64,000 nucleotides of DNA, from positions 57,349 through 121,348 of the forward strand of contig JACOEH010000007.1 in assembly GCA_024998685.1 (NCBI GenBank). The letters are read 5' to 3'. The position numbers and the translations under genes were made by a program. Below the pieces are notes generated by a model, which ran no database searches, was not told the DNA's origin, and saw only the letters and a program-made list of their open reading frames with translations. Source of the DNA: Nitrospira sp. (GTDB lineage Bacteria; Nitrospirota; Nitrospiria; Nitrospirales; Nitrospiraceae). Shown here piece after piece: positions 8,114 to 16,486 of the stretch (its first letter is position 1; every line of letters begins with the position of its first letter).

Positions 8114-9694
8114 ATGATCAGTGTCGATAAGAACGATGCAATGCCACGCTTTGGGATGGAGGAGTACGTCTGTAAGATTGCATCGGATCTGGCACAGATC
8201 GAGGCAGCCCATCTGCCGGATTTCTTCGTCCTATCTCCGCCGCGTACGGGTACCACATGGCTTTCTACTGTTCTGATGTCACATCCTGATATCTGTATCC
8301 CACCTGAGAAGGAATTACGCTACTTTGATGTTGCTTGGAAACAGAGCACCATCGACTATTACATAGGTCGATATTCCCGTTCTGAAGGACGGCTGAAAGG
8401 CGATGCATCGCCTAGCTACGTGCTGCTGCCCGAAAATATCATTCGATTGCTCCATCGTGCCAAGCCGAACATGAAATTCATTGTTATTGTGCGTGATCTT
8501 GAACATCGCGCATGGTCGAATTTCTGTCATAGTTGTTCACTTGGAGAGTTCGATCTTCACTCCTTCGGCATCCTCCAAGGCGAGATCCCAGAGGAAAAAA
8601 TACTGAACTTCTTGGCAGGCGACTACAGTACTTCGGTGGCCGACTATAGGGAATACCTGGGGCGATGGCTCAGACATTTTCCTGCAGAGCAATTTTGCAT
8701 TATAGGTATGGACGAACTGACCAATAAGAATACCGGTGCAATGCTTTCCAGAGTATTGGGATTTTTAAATGTTTCAAAAGTGCTGCCGAAATCAGAAGAT
8801 ATAAACGTTAAAATTAACCCGGCAATGGTATTCCCCCGTAGCGAGACGGTTGATTGTCTGTTAAGCATCTTGTATAGGCCGAAGCACGAGCAACAGACGG
8901 CTTTCTTCAAGCATGCCTTCGGCGTTGAGATGCGACATCTTCTCCCGCACGCGCATGAGGTTTCGGCGCCGCTTCCTTTGCTAAATCGCGCAGATGGGTT
9001 CAAAGTTTTTGTATGGAATGGTCGTTTCTATGCCTGCTATGCGGAGGATTTTTCACTGGTGAGCGAGTCGTTACAATATTCATCTCACGTGGGCGCTCAT
9101 TATGTTGTCGCTGATCATTATTCGGACCTGCTTAGGCAAATTAATGTCCAAAAGAAGGGACTATATGACAATCGCTCTGAGCAAGAAAAAGAAGATGCAC
9201 GGCTGCTTAATATACTGAATGATCTGGCCTCGGGCTACAACACTTCCAATCGGTTCAGGGTGAATCTGAAGAGCAATAGGATTGTTGGCGAGTTTAAAGA
9301 GTTTAACCTTATTGACTCTAGGGGTCTGGTAATCGGGCTACGGAAAACGATTGGGCCAGTCGATCTGATGGCAGCGGATCCACAGTCGCTTATCGAGCGG
9401 TTAGGGTTTGATAACGCTGTGGTTGGTCGCTCGACCGATGAAGTCACTCGGTTCATCGATTTGATTCAACATAATAAGGACCGGCTTGCGGACTTGGAAG
9501 GACGGGTCGCACGTTCATGGACAGCGGCGGAAAATCGAATGCTAGGTTTGATTCGCGTGCTTGAAGAAAAACAAAGTAAACTAGATGCCCAGTTGCGGCA
9601 TTTGCAAGCTTTAACAAAGCAACAGGAACGATTACTGCGTCCATGGTGGAGGCGAATATTTGACAGTGATTTGAAATCTCACACAGAAGAATGA
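8114..9694 (+). CDS. Sulfotransferase with two repeat modules and C-terminal coiled coil
   Basis: 526 residues. The first ~250 form a PAPS-dependent sulfotransferase domain: LSPPRTGTTWLSTVLMSHP (~40-58) is the 5'-phosphosulfate loop and FIVIVRDLEHRAWSNF the 3'-phosphate region. ASPSY and a DEL segment are also present. After the catalytic domain come two short modules of ~50 residues, ~295-345 (GFKVFVWNGRFYACY) and ~397-450 (FNLIDSRGLVIGLRK then IGPVDL). A related module ends the glycosyltransferase at 10852-12861. The last ~75 residues are a charged, heptad-like coiled coil. It probably sulfates the exported glycan using PAPS from cysC. Local G+C is low: I counted 26/60 in each of two 60-base samples. 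Confidence 0.85.
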   Translation: MISVDKNDAMPRFGMEEYVCKIASDLAQIEAAHLPDFFVLSPPRTGTTWLSTVLMSHPDICIPPEKELRYFDVAWKQSTIDYYIGRYSRSEGRLKGDASPSYVLLPENIIRLLHRAKPNMKFIVIVRDLEHRAWSNFCHSCSLGEFDLHSFGILQGEIPEEKILNFLAGDYSTSVADYREYLGRWLRHFPAEQFCIIGMDELTNKNTGAMLSRVLGFLNVSKVLPKSEDINVKINPAMVFPRSETVDCLLSILYRPKHEQQTAFFKHAFGVEMRHLLPHAHEVSAPLPLLNRADGFKVFVWNGRFYACYAEDFSLVSESLQYSSHVGAHYVVADHYSDLLRQINVQKKGLYDNRSEQEKEDARLLNILNDLASGYNTSNRFRVNLKSNRIVGEFKEFNLIDSRGLVIGLRKTIGPVDLMAADPQSLIERLGFDNAVVGRSTDEVTRFIDLIQHNKDRLADLEGRVARSWTAAENRMLGLIRVLEEKQSKLDAQLRHLQALTKQQERLLRPWWRRIFDSDLKSHTEE

Positions 9695-9773
9695 GTAGAT
9701 ATGGCATCAATTTGGTTATCTGGTGCTGATAAAGTCATGGATAATCGTTTTGGTAAATAGTGAGGGGAAAGAG

Positions 9774-10655
9774 ATGGATTTGAGGAGATTTAATCTCTCA
9801 TATGATCAAATCGTGACGGCCAGGCAATGTCTAAACTATCAGCCCTTCATTATCAGTGATGAGGTCATTACCGGAGTGGCCTATTCATGGCTGCATCATC
9901 AAGATGGTGGGCGGCGAACGTATGGTCTTCACGAGTTCGTGTTCGACCGAGCGATAGAAGCAGAAGATGTTTGGAATCAGGCGTATGACGCGAATAGGCG
10001 CCTGGCTACTATGTATGATTGCTTTCTGGATCATGTGGCGGAGAGATTTCGCGGGTGCAGTCTTGCTGATATGGCATGCAATAACGGGTATTTTGTTGTA
10101 GGCGCTGCTCTGCGCGGCTTGAGCAAATGTACCGGGTTTGATCATGGCGATTACAGTTCCTCCATGTCATTCTTATCCTCGCTCACAGGTGTAGATGTGG
10201 AGTTTAGGCAGAGATCGTACGATTCATGGACTCACATTGTTAAAGACTTTGAGCCTCATGATATTGTCGTGGCTTCACAAATCATGCAGCATATCAGTGA
10301 CCCGCTGTATTTTCTTTCGTTTATTGCAAGTCGGGCTAAAAAGGCCTTATTGCTCTTTACGGGAATGGGCGACACTGATGAGTTCTTGATATATTACCAA
10401 CAACCGAATCGGTTTTACAAGGATGCGAGCTTTCCAGTCTGCTTCGATAACGATGTTGGGCTCTCAAGAGGATTGTTATTCAAGAGCCTGGATATGCTTG
10501 GGTTCGACGAGATTGTGGAAATTCCTTGGCAGGAATCTTGGCTGAGCAAATCATGGTATGGATCTCAGAAAGTGTTGCTATGCATGCGAAAGAAGCGCCC
10601 ATATTTTCATCACCATAGGGGAGTAGATAAGAGGACAATGCTACGTTGGTTATAA
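9774..10655 (+). CDS. SAM-dependent methyltransferase-like protein
   Basis: About 293 residues. SLADMACNNGYFVVGAALRG is a motif I SAM-binding loop and CTGFDHGDYS the acidic motif after it. DIVVASQIMQHISDPLYFLS matches the motif IV region of class I methyltransferases, resembling the DUF1698/CmoB-like type. I place the start at the ATG at 9774, preceded by GAGGGGAAAGAG; an upstream in-frame ATG (9723) lacks a ribosome site. It lies between the sulfotransferase and an unusual glycosyltransferase in the A+T-rich block, so a glycan-methylating role is likely. The acceptor is unknown. Confidence 0.7.
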   Translation: MDLRRFNLSYDQIVTARQCLNYQPFIISDEVITGVAYSWLHHQDGGRRTYGLHEFVFDRAIEAEDVWNQAYDANRRLATMYDCFLDHVAERFRGCSLADMACNNGYFVVGAALRGLSKCTGFDHGDYSSSMSFLSSLTGVDVEFRQRSYDSWTHIVKDFEPHDIVVASQIMQHISDPLYFLSFIASRAKKALLLFTGMGDTDEFLIYYQQPNRFYKDASFPVCFDNDVGLSRGLLFKSLDMLGFDEIVEIPWQESWLSKSWYGSQKVLLCMRKKRPYFHHHRGVDKRTMLRWL

Positions 10656-10657
10656 CA

Positions 10658-10837
10658 ATGCCAAGTGTTTCTGTGACAGCAGGTGTTCGAATCGAACAGG
10701 CGGACCAATTCATTTCAACGGATGTAACGGCTGATATTAGCCGATGCTCACTTTTTGAGCTCCTGCCGTCTTGGTCACGTGCTTATACACCGCTTCAGTC
10801 TGGATTTCCGCGATTGAAAGTGCATGAGTATGAGTAG
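10658..10837 (+). CDS. Possible small protein or gene remnant (59 aa)
   Basis: The 196-base gap between the methyltransferase and the next glycosyltransferase holds an open frame from an ATG at 10658 to a TAG at 10837, MPSVSVTAGVRIEQADQFIS onward. There is no clear ribosome-binding site, and I recognise no family. It may be a remnant of an eroded gene or a chance frame; I list it because it almost fills the gap in the direction of the operon. Confidence 0.25.
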   Translation: MPSVSVTAGVRIEQADQFISTDVTADISRCSLFELLPSWSRAYTPLQSGFPRLKVHEYE

Positions 10838-10851
10838 GTGCGAGACCTGGT

Positions 10852-12861
10852 ATGAATGAGGGACGGGGGCTTTCAGTTGCAGTCCCTTGGAGCCTGAGTC
10901 ACTACATCTCCCTTAACGGGTTCCATCCGATCTATCGTGCCTTATTTGATCATGCTCCTGCAGGTCTCGACTTATATGCTTGGGATAATGTCAGGCTATA
11001 TCGCCGCTTCTCCTCGGATGTCAAAATGCGTGAGGCCGTATTCTCCAAAGCACTTGCCGCGAAGGATCTTTCTAGTCGACTGGCCAGTAAATCTGTTGCC
11101 GGAACGTATCAAGAATACTTTTGGCCACCGAATCAAGTCCTCACCACGGAACTACCGGGAGACTTGGAATTCCACCACACCGCGCCTTTTCCTTCGCTTC
11201 AACGGCCCTTTGTTCTTCACTGTGAAATGTTCGCGCCCGTCTGGTTTCCGTTTTCTCAACAAGGAAGCGGTGGGCTCGACCGCGCCGGTGAGATTCGAGA
11301 ACACTATCGGAGTATCTTTGCAAACCCGCTGTGCCTGGGGATTTTTTCTCATGTTCCGGAGACACTTCATGCCTTCACTCAGTTTTTTGATGACCCAAAC
11401 ATTGTTCAGAAGCTTTTTTCTTCTCGAATCGGCTTGAGTGCAAAAGCCGTATTTGATCGAAGCTTTCCGAAAAAGTCCTCGCTGCAGTGTCCAAAGTTCT
11501 TGTTCGTGAATTCGGCCAACCAAAATCCGTTCAATTTCTTTCGCCGTGGTGGCCATATCGTCTTACGTTTTTGGAAGGAATACTTGGAAGAGGGCCGAGA
11601 CGGTCTTCTCATGTTACGCTGTGCGAAGCCTAACGACGAGGACTTGAGCGAATATGGCGTAGACGTCTCTCTGGTGCGAGATCAAACAGGTCGCAGCATC
11701 ATTTGGGGGCAGGATTATCTCGCCAATCATGAAATGAACGCGTTGATGGCAAGCACGCATTTTTTCTTGTTGCCTAGCGCATCTCTGCACTCGGCTTCCA
11801 TCATGCAAGCCATGGCGCTGGGCGCGATTCCCGTGGTTACCGATACGGTGGGAACGTCAGTGTATGTCACCGATAACGAAAATGGGATAGTCTTGCAAGG
11901 TATGCGCGATGCTATCTGGCACAAGGATACATCGACCGGTACCCTGATAGACCGGTATGGCAAAACACCAGACCTTGACGATTCGCTGACCTATCAATTG
12001 ACTAGCCGTGTCGGCGCTTTGTTGGATAGACCGGACGCCTATCATGACATGCAAAATCACATGATAGCCTATGCTCAGGACCAGTTTTCTGGTCAGGCAT
12101 TTAGCGATCATCTCTGGAGCACCATCTCAGCTTTGTATTACCGATACCGAGAGTCTTCTGAACAACGTATCAGCATTCCTCGACAAGGGGGACACGGATT
12201 GCTTGATTGCACGGTACGGGGCGATGAATGGGCTCGTGTATTCGAAAGTCCGACACAGCCAATGTTACGGATCAATACTGGCCACAGTGTCGTATGGGAG
12301 TTGGGTGGTGCATTAATTCATGCTTATGGAAATCCTCCGTTCAAGCTGAACGACTGGTCAGCCCTAGCTAAGTATTACAGCACCGGCGCTCCCCGAAGTA
12401 CGTTTGCACATACCTTGGCAGAATTGGGAGGAAAGTATGTTGGCTTTAGCAAGAGTCCCAGTGGACATTCCATTTATGGATTGGCCGTATGGATCTCCGG
12501 CGCTCTTAAGCCGTATCCGATGTTGTATGGCCAAGCTGCTCGCGTATGGAAGCAGATTCGCCGGTATCACTCATATTTTGTGTCACGGCTACTGAAGCCT
12601 ATGACGAGCGATGTCAATATAGAACTCGTTCGGCATGGAGTATCCGGATACAACATCATCCGCCACGGCGATCGATATTATGCAATCCCTCAAAGCGAAG
12701 GGGCATTTATCCCGGCTAAGGCTGAGTCCGGCGGCTATTCGTCCTGTTTTTCTAGCTATTCGCTTGAACAAGTAGAACACGCAGTCCAGGAGGCCGTTGA
12801 CTCCGCACCGGAGCCGGCCGTTTCGTATCGACAATCATTTGACAGAATCTCAAAGTTGTGA
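10852..12861 (+). CDS. Glycosyltransferase (GT4-like) with long C-terminal extension
   Basis: 669 residues. The middle third has the group 1 GT-B donor-site pattern: HEMNALMASTHFFLLPSASL, then HSASIMQAMALGAIPVVTDT, which corresponds to the usual E-x7-E region with the first Glu replaced. The N-terminal ~200 residues are unlike common families. After ~430 there is an extension of ~240 residues. It includes a module at ~599-645 (GYNIIRHGDRYYAIPQ) similar in pattern to the two in the sulfotransferase gene. It overlaps the next gene by four bases (GTGA). It probably adds a residue of the locus-specific repeat unit; donor and linkage cannot be inferred. Confidence 0.65.
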   Translation: MNEGRGLSVAVPWSLSHYISLNGFHPIYRALFDHAPAGLDLYAWDNVRLYRRFSSDVKMREAVFSKALAAKDLSSRLASKSVAGTYQEYFWPPNQVLTTELPGDLEFHHTAPFPSLQRPFVLHCEMFAPVWFPFSQQGSGGLDRAGEIREHYRSIFANPLCLGIFSHVPETLHAFTQFFDDPNIVQKLFSSRIGLSAKAVFDRSFPKKSSLQCPKFLFVNSANQNPFNFFRRGGHIVLRFWKEYLEEGRDGLLMLRCAKPNDEDLSEYGVDVSLVRDQTGRSIIWGQDYLANHEMNALMASTHFFLLPSASLHSASIMQAMALGAIPVVTDTVGTSVYVTDNENGIVLQGMRDAIWHKDTSTGTLIDRYGKTPDLDDSLTYQLTSRVGALLDRPDAYHDMQNHMIAYAQDQFSGQAFSDHLWSTISALYYRYRESSEQRISIPRQGGHGLLDCTVRGDEWARVFESPTQPMLRINTGHSVVWELGGALIHAYGNPPFKLNDWSALAKYYSTGAPRSTFAHTLAELGGKYVGFSKSPSGHSIYGLAVWISGALKPYPMLYGQAARVWKQIRRYHSYFVSRLLKPMTSDVNIELVRHGVSGYNIIRHGDRYYAIPQSEGAFIPAKAESGGYSSCFSSYSLEQVEHAVQEAVDSAPEPAVSYRQSFDRISKL

Positions 12862-13838
12862 AAAGGCAAGCGAAGAGATCAGCTCCTATCCACCTCTGGA
12901 TCTATAACCACCCTTTCACTGGAATCAGTGACCAAGTGATTTTTTTCGTCACGGCTTTGCAACAGAAAGGATATACGGTTTCTGTGGGGAGACAGCCCCG
13001 TCACTCATCTCTGAATGTGGTCATTGAGGGCTTCTCGTTGCGGAACAATAGGGATGTGTTGATGGAGTTTTGTCAATCAACACGAAAGCGAGTCGCGATG
13101 ATTATGACTGAGCATTGGGATTTCCAGTACGGCCAGATCTATTTTCATGGCGCTCCGCTTGGTAGCGAAAACGACTACATGCATCCCGACACTATTTTTG
13201 CGCGGATCAAGCATCTGCTGGAGTGCTTGCCTTATCTACGTTGCTTCTTTGTATTGGGTGACTTGCCGGAATTGCGGAATATGTCCAACATGTTGCCCGG
13301 CCTGGATGTGCGCTCAATCCCGTTTCCTAATCTAGGCAGCGTCCCGTGCCAAGATATAGACGGCTCTGGTGACACCGTTCATGATCTTGTGTTTACCGGT
13401 GCTGTAACGGAACATCGTGTCAAGCTCCTTTCTTTATTAGAGGCAGAAGGACTATCGATTGTATGTCCGCAGAGATTTGTATCGAGAAATCGCCGCAATG
13501 CCATCAACCGATTGGGGAAAGTGATCGTGAACATTCCTCAGCGGGAAGGTTGGCAATGGCTGTCATTAATGCGAATCATCGCCGGGCTCCAAACCGGCCG
13601 AGCCACGATCTCGCTGGGAACCCATGATGCCTCTCATATCGCTTCCTGCTGTACCCAGTTGGATATTCGTGACCATGAGTGGGTGAGTAAGGTGAAGCAG
13701 TGCGTCGATGATTGGAAGTCGCTCTACATGAGAGACCTTATATGCTATGCCGCCATGATGCAGAAGTTTGAGCGGGAAAAACCGTTTCCTCATGACGTCT
13801 TCGAATACTGGAGTACCACCGATCGAGTTTGCTGTTAA
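12858..13838 (+). CDS. Uncharacterised protein, possibly GT-B glycosyltransferase-like
   Basis: 326 residues starting at a GTG that overlaps the previous stop (GTGA), so translation is coupled. I recognise no named family. The order of features suggests a GT-B-like fold: an N-terminal beta strand with IHLWIYNHPFTGISDQVIFF, a middle VRSIPFPNLG turn, then DLVFTGAVTEHRVKLLSLLE. IVNIPQREGWQWLSLMRIIAGLQ resembles the donor-side helix of CgeB/GT1-like proteins. No transmembrane segment or signal peptide is seen. Context suggests glycan assembly together with the preceding glycosyltransferase. Confidence 0.5.
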   Translation: MKRQAKRSAPIHLWIYNHPFTGISDQVIFFVTALQQKGYTVSVGRQPRHSSLNVVIEGFSLRNNRDVLMEFCQSTRKRVAMIMTEHWDFQYGQIYFHGAPLGSENDYMHPDTIFARIKHLLECLPYLRCFFVLGDLPELRNMSNMLPGLDVRSIPFPNLGSVPCQDIDGSGDTVHDLVFTGAVTEHRVKLLSLLEAEGLSIVCPQRFVSRNRRNAINRLGKVIVNIPQREGWQWLSLMRIIAGLQTGRATISLGTHDASHIASCCTQLDIRDHEWVSKVKQCVDDWKSLYMRDLICYAAMMQKFEREKPFPHDVFEYWSTTDRVCC

Positions 13839-13847
13839 GTTAAGAAA

Positions 13848-14006
13848 GTGCTTGCCTCTCTCCTGTCCGGGAATGAAGCTTTGAATCAAAACTTAAATGT
13901 CATTGAGATGCCGGGTGTCATTCGCAACGTATCCCGTGATGCCGTTGAAAATGAAATCCTCGCGCTAGGCCGCAACAACAGGTCCTGTAGCGCTGTCGAA
14001 GTATGA
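13848..14006 (+). CDS. Possible small protein (52 aa) coupled to the broken SDR
   Basis: A GTG at 13848 opens a frame ending with a TGA at 14004-14006 that overlaps, as ATGA, the first ATG of the frameshifted SDR. The product (LASLLSGNEALNQNLNVIEM in its first part) has no family I recognise. It may be the surviving start of a larger gene now fused or eroded, or a chance frame. The exact ATGA junction is the only support for a real translation unit. Confidence 0.25.
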   Translation: MLASLLSGNEALNQNLNVIEMPGVIRNVSRDAVENEILALGRNNRSCSAVEV

Positions 14007-14874
14007 GGTTGTTTCAGAAATGTGTTTCCACTCCCGGCATCTTACAGAACGTTCATCCTGCTTCTTGGCGGGATCATCGCTTCGGTTTACCGCAAGCCAG
14101 GTGGGAACGGCTGAAGGGGAGGAATTTTTGGATAATCGGCGCAGGCACGGGATATGGACGGTGCATCGCGCTGGCCCTTGCCACTTCTGGAGCTCGAGTC
14201 TTTATTTCCGGAAGACGAATTGAGAAATTGCGCGAGACAATGGAGGGAGGGCGGCTCTTGGCATCGATATCAGTCGTTGTATCTCCGTCCCGGTGGATAT
14301 TAGATCCGAAGGGGATCTTGCCCGTGCGGTTGGAAGCATCCAGCATGTGACCACCAGTCTGTATGGGCTGGTGAACAGTGCCGCCCTCCCTCAACCTGCG
14401 GGAACAGCGTTTCCGCTCACTGGCCAAAGTACGGTTGCCTGGGCGGATCTTCTGACGACAAACGTGACAGGTCAATGGTTGACCTGCAGGGCGGCCATGC
14501 CGCTCTTAAGTCATGGCGATGGATTTCGGATTCTCTTCCTTTCCTCCTTTGCGGGTTGGGCATCGACATCGGGATTCGGTCCGTACAACATCAGTAAATC
14601 GGCCCTGAATACGCTTGGTGCCTCTTTCGCCGCCGAATGTGCCACGAGATATTCAGGTAAGGACATTCAGATCAACGTGTTGGTGCCCGGCGAAGCCCGC
14701 ACTGAGATGAATCAAGGTTCGACTGAAAGTCCGTATTCGGTGGTCAGTATGGTATTGGTTCTGCTGTCACATCCGCCGGCTGGCCCCAACGGATATTTTT
14801 TCAATCGCGATGGGCGTCACCTCGCATTTGCCTATACTCAGGAATATCCTCAGCCGCTCTTGGCCGTACGCTAA
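14003..14874 (+). pseudogene. Short-chain dehydrogenase/reductase disrupted by a frameshift
   Basis: Two overlapping frames together encode one SDR. The first contributes LKGRNFWIIGAGTGYGRCIA, with the TGxxxGxG-like NAD(P) loop written as GAGTGYG, then FISGRR. The second continues with VPVDIRSEGDLARAVGS, LYGLVNSAALPQP (the NAG-like motif), ILFLSSFAGWAS (catalytic Ser) and YNISKSA (Tyr-x3-Lys). The switch from one frame to the other falls near the G-rich stretch TGGAGGGAGGGCGG at ~14240-14255, where one base gained or lost restores the reading. This is either a true inactivating mutation, or a sequencing error at the G run. The stop overlaps the next start (TAATG). The intact enzyme would oxidise or reduce a small molecule or sugar. 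Confidence 0.75.
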
Positions 14875-15743
14875 TGCGGTACTCCATACATGTCGCGTTT
14901 CAGAACTCATATGTTCCCTGTGAGAGATTTGGAAAGGGGGCTGCTTCTATTCGCGACCATCGCTCTCTCCCCGTCGACGTGAAACATCTGTTTCGCAACA
15001 GCGCGCTGGTCCGGTGGGGGGCAGCGTTTCTTGGTCCCCACTTTTTTACCAGCCTTGGAGCATTGCCTCGCTATTTCGTGGAATGGAAAACCTATAATAA
15101 GAAGGCCGCTACGCGACAGATCTCTTTCCGAGATTCGTACCCATGTCTTGCTGATCGTGTCGTGGCTACGCCGTTCGATCCGCACTATTTCTTTCAGGCT
15201 GCGTGGCTCGCGCGGCGATTACATGAGAAGAGGCCTGCTCTCCATATCGATGTCGGATCCAGCGCGATGATGATCAACGTGTTGAGTGCCGACGTGAAAA
15301 CCGTCTTTGTCGATTATCGTCCTCTTCACGTGCGTCTCTCTAATCTGAGTTCCCTTGCCGGCGATATCCTGTGGCTGCCTTTTCAAGACGGCAGCATCAC
15401 GTCATTGTCGTGCCTTCATGTCCTTGAACATATAGGACTCGGTCGATATGGGGACCCCATCAATCCGAAGGGGAGTCTTCTGGCTGCTACGGAGCTTCAG
15501 CGCATATTGAAACCGGACGGGAGGTTCTTTCTATCGGTGCCGGTCGGACGCGAGCGGGTCTGTTTCAATGCGCATCGCGTGTTTTCGCCCGGCACTGTAA
15601 GGGATTACTTCCAGGAACTCCGGCTCAAGACCTTTTCTCTCGTGGATGATGCCGGACGGTTCAATGAGGATGTTCCCCCGGAAACTGCGGCCAATCTCGA
15701 GTATGGATGCGGTCTTTTCGAATTTGTGAAGGCACGTGAGTAA
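14874..15743 (+). CDS. DUF268-like protein, methyltransferase fold
   Basis: 289 residues. The central part, ALHIDVGSSAMMINVLSADV then TVFVDYRPL, is a SAM-type Rossmann start. LSCLHVLEHIGLGRYGDPIN is the diagnostic stretch of DUF268 proteins, found in surface glycan clusters. FFLSVPVGRERVCFNAHRVF follows, also typical. The start ATG shares one base with the stop of the broken SDR. It overlaps the next methyltransferase by eight bases, so both are co-translated. DUF268 members are assumed to be methyltransferases by fold; the acceptor here is unknown. Confidence 0.75.
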   Translation: MRYSIHVAFQNSYVPCERFGKGAASIRDHRSLPVDVKHLFRNSALVRWGAAFLGPHFFTSLGALPRYFVEWKTYNKKAATRQISFRDSYPCLADRVVATPFDPHYFFQAAWLARRLHEKRPALHIDVGSSAMMINVLSADVKTVFVDYRPLHVRLSNLSSLAGDILWLPFQDGSITSLSCLHVLEHIGLGRYGDPINPKGSLLAATELQRILKPDGRFFLSVPVGRERVCFNAHRVFSPGTVRDYFQELRLKTFSLVDDAGRFNEDVPPETAANLEYGCGLFEFVKARE

Positions 15744-16482
15744 CCGGCTGCGGACCTGGCTGGCTCAGAGTGAATTGTTCGCGTATAACGTCGTGCGGCG
15801 CGATCGTTGGATTGCGCAACAGGCGTCGCTGGTGCCGACTGGGACGAGAGTGCTGGATGTCGGTGCCGGCTCCTGCCCGTATCGGGCGCTGTTCGCACAC
15901 TGCGACTACCGTACTCAGGATCTCGCACCGTTGCGGGGTGAGCAGCTTCGACATGGCGGCTATGGCGTTCTCGACTTCGTGTCGGACGTGACGGCCATCC
16001 CGGTTCCGGACGGCAGCTTCGGAGTAGTGCTCTGTACGGAAGTGCTGGAGCATCATCCGGAGCCCATCCTGGTAATCTACGAATTGGCGAGGATTCTTCA
16101 GGCGGGAGGCACGCTCATACTCACCGCGCCGCTTGGATCAGGGATTCATCAAGAGCCCTATCACTATTATGGCGGCTATACACCCTGGTGGTACGAACGC
16201 TTTCTGAAGGCGGCCGGGTTTGAAGAAGTCAACATTGAACCCAATGAAGGGTCGTTTCGATTTTTTGGGCAGGAATCCATACGGTTCATACAAACGACGA
16301 GTCCATGGAGTTCAAGCCTCCCAGGAGCGATTCGGCTGCTGTGGCTTCCGATGTGGACCGTGCTCTTTCCGATCCTTGGTCTGGTCGTCCCTGTGTTCTG
16401 CAAATGGCTGGACCAGTTCGACCGCGAAAGGCGTTTTACAGTCGGCTACCATGTGACGGCACGGCGTGCTCGATTGACATGA
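15736..16482 (+). CDS. Class I SAM-dependent methyltransferase
   Basis: 248 residues from a GTG start inside the end of the DUF268 gene. VLDVGAGSCPYRALFAHCDY is SAM motif I with the adjacent acidic turn. FGVVLCTEVLEHHPEPILV is the type 11 methyltransferase motif IV, and ARILQAGGTLILTAPLGSGI the post-motif strand. A hydrophobic stretch near the C-terminus (LWLPMWTVLFPILGLVVPVF) suggests a membrane contact. It lies in a glycan operon between DUF268 and a CgeB-like glycosyltransferase; the acceptor is not known. Confidence 0.8.
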   Translation: MSNRLRTWLAQSELFAYNVVRRDRWIAQQASLVPTGTRVLDVGAGSCPYRALFAHCDYRTQDLAPLRGEQLRHGGYGVLDFVSDVTAIPVPDGSFGVVLCTEVLEHHPEPILVIYELARILQAGGTLILTAPLGSGIHQEPYHYYGGYTPWWYERFLKAAGFEEVNIEPNEGSFRFFGQESIRFIQTTSPWSSSLPGAIRLLWLPMWTVLFPILGLVVPVFCKWLDQFDRERRFTVGYHVTARRARLT

Positions 16483-16486
16483 TGTC

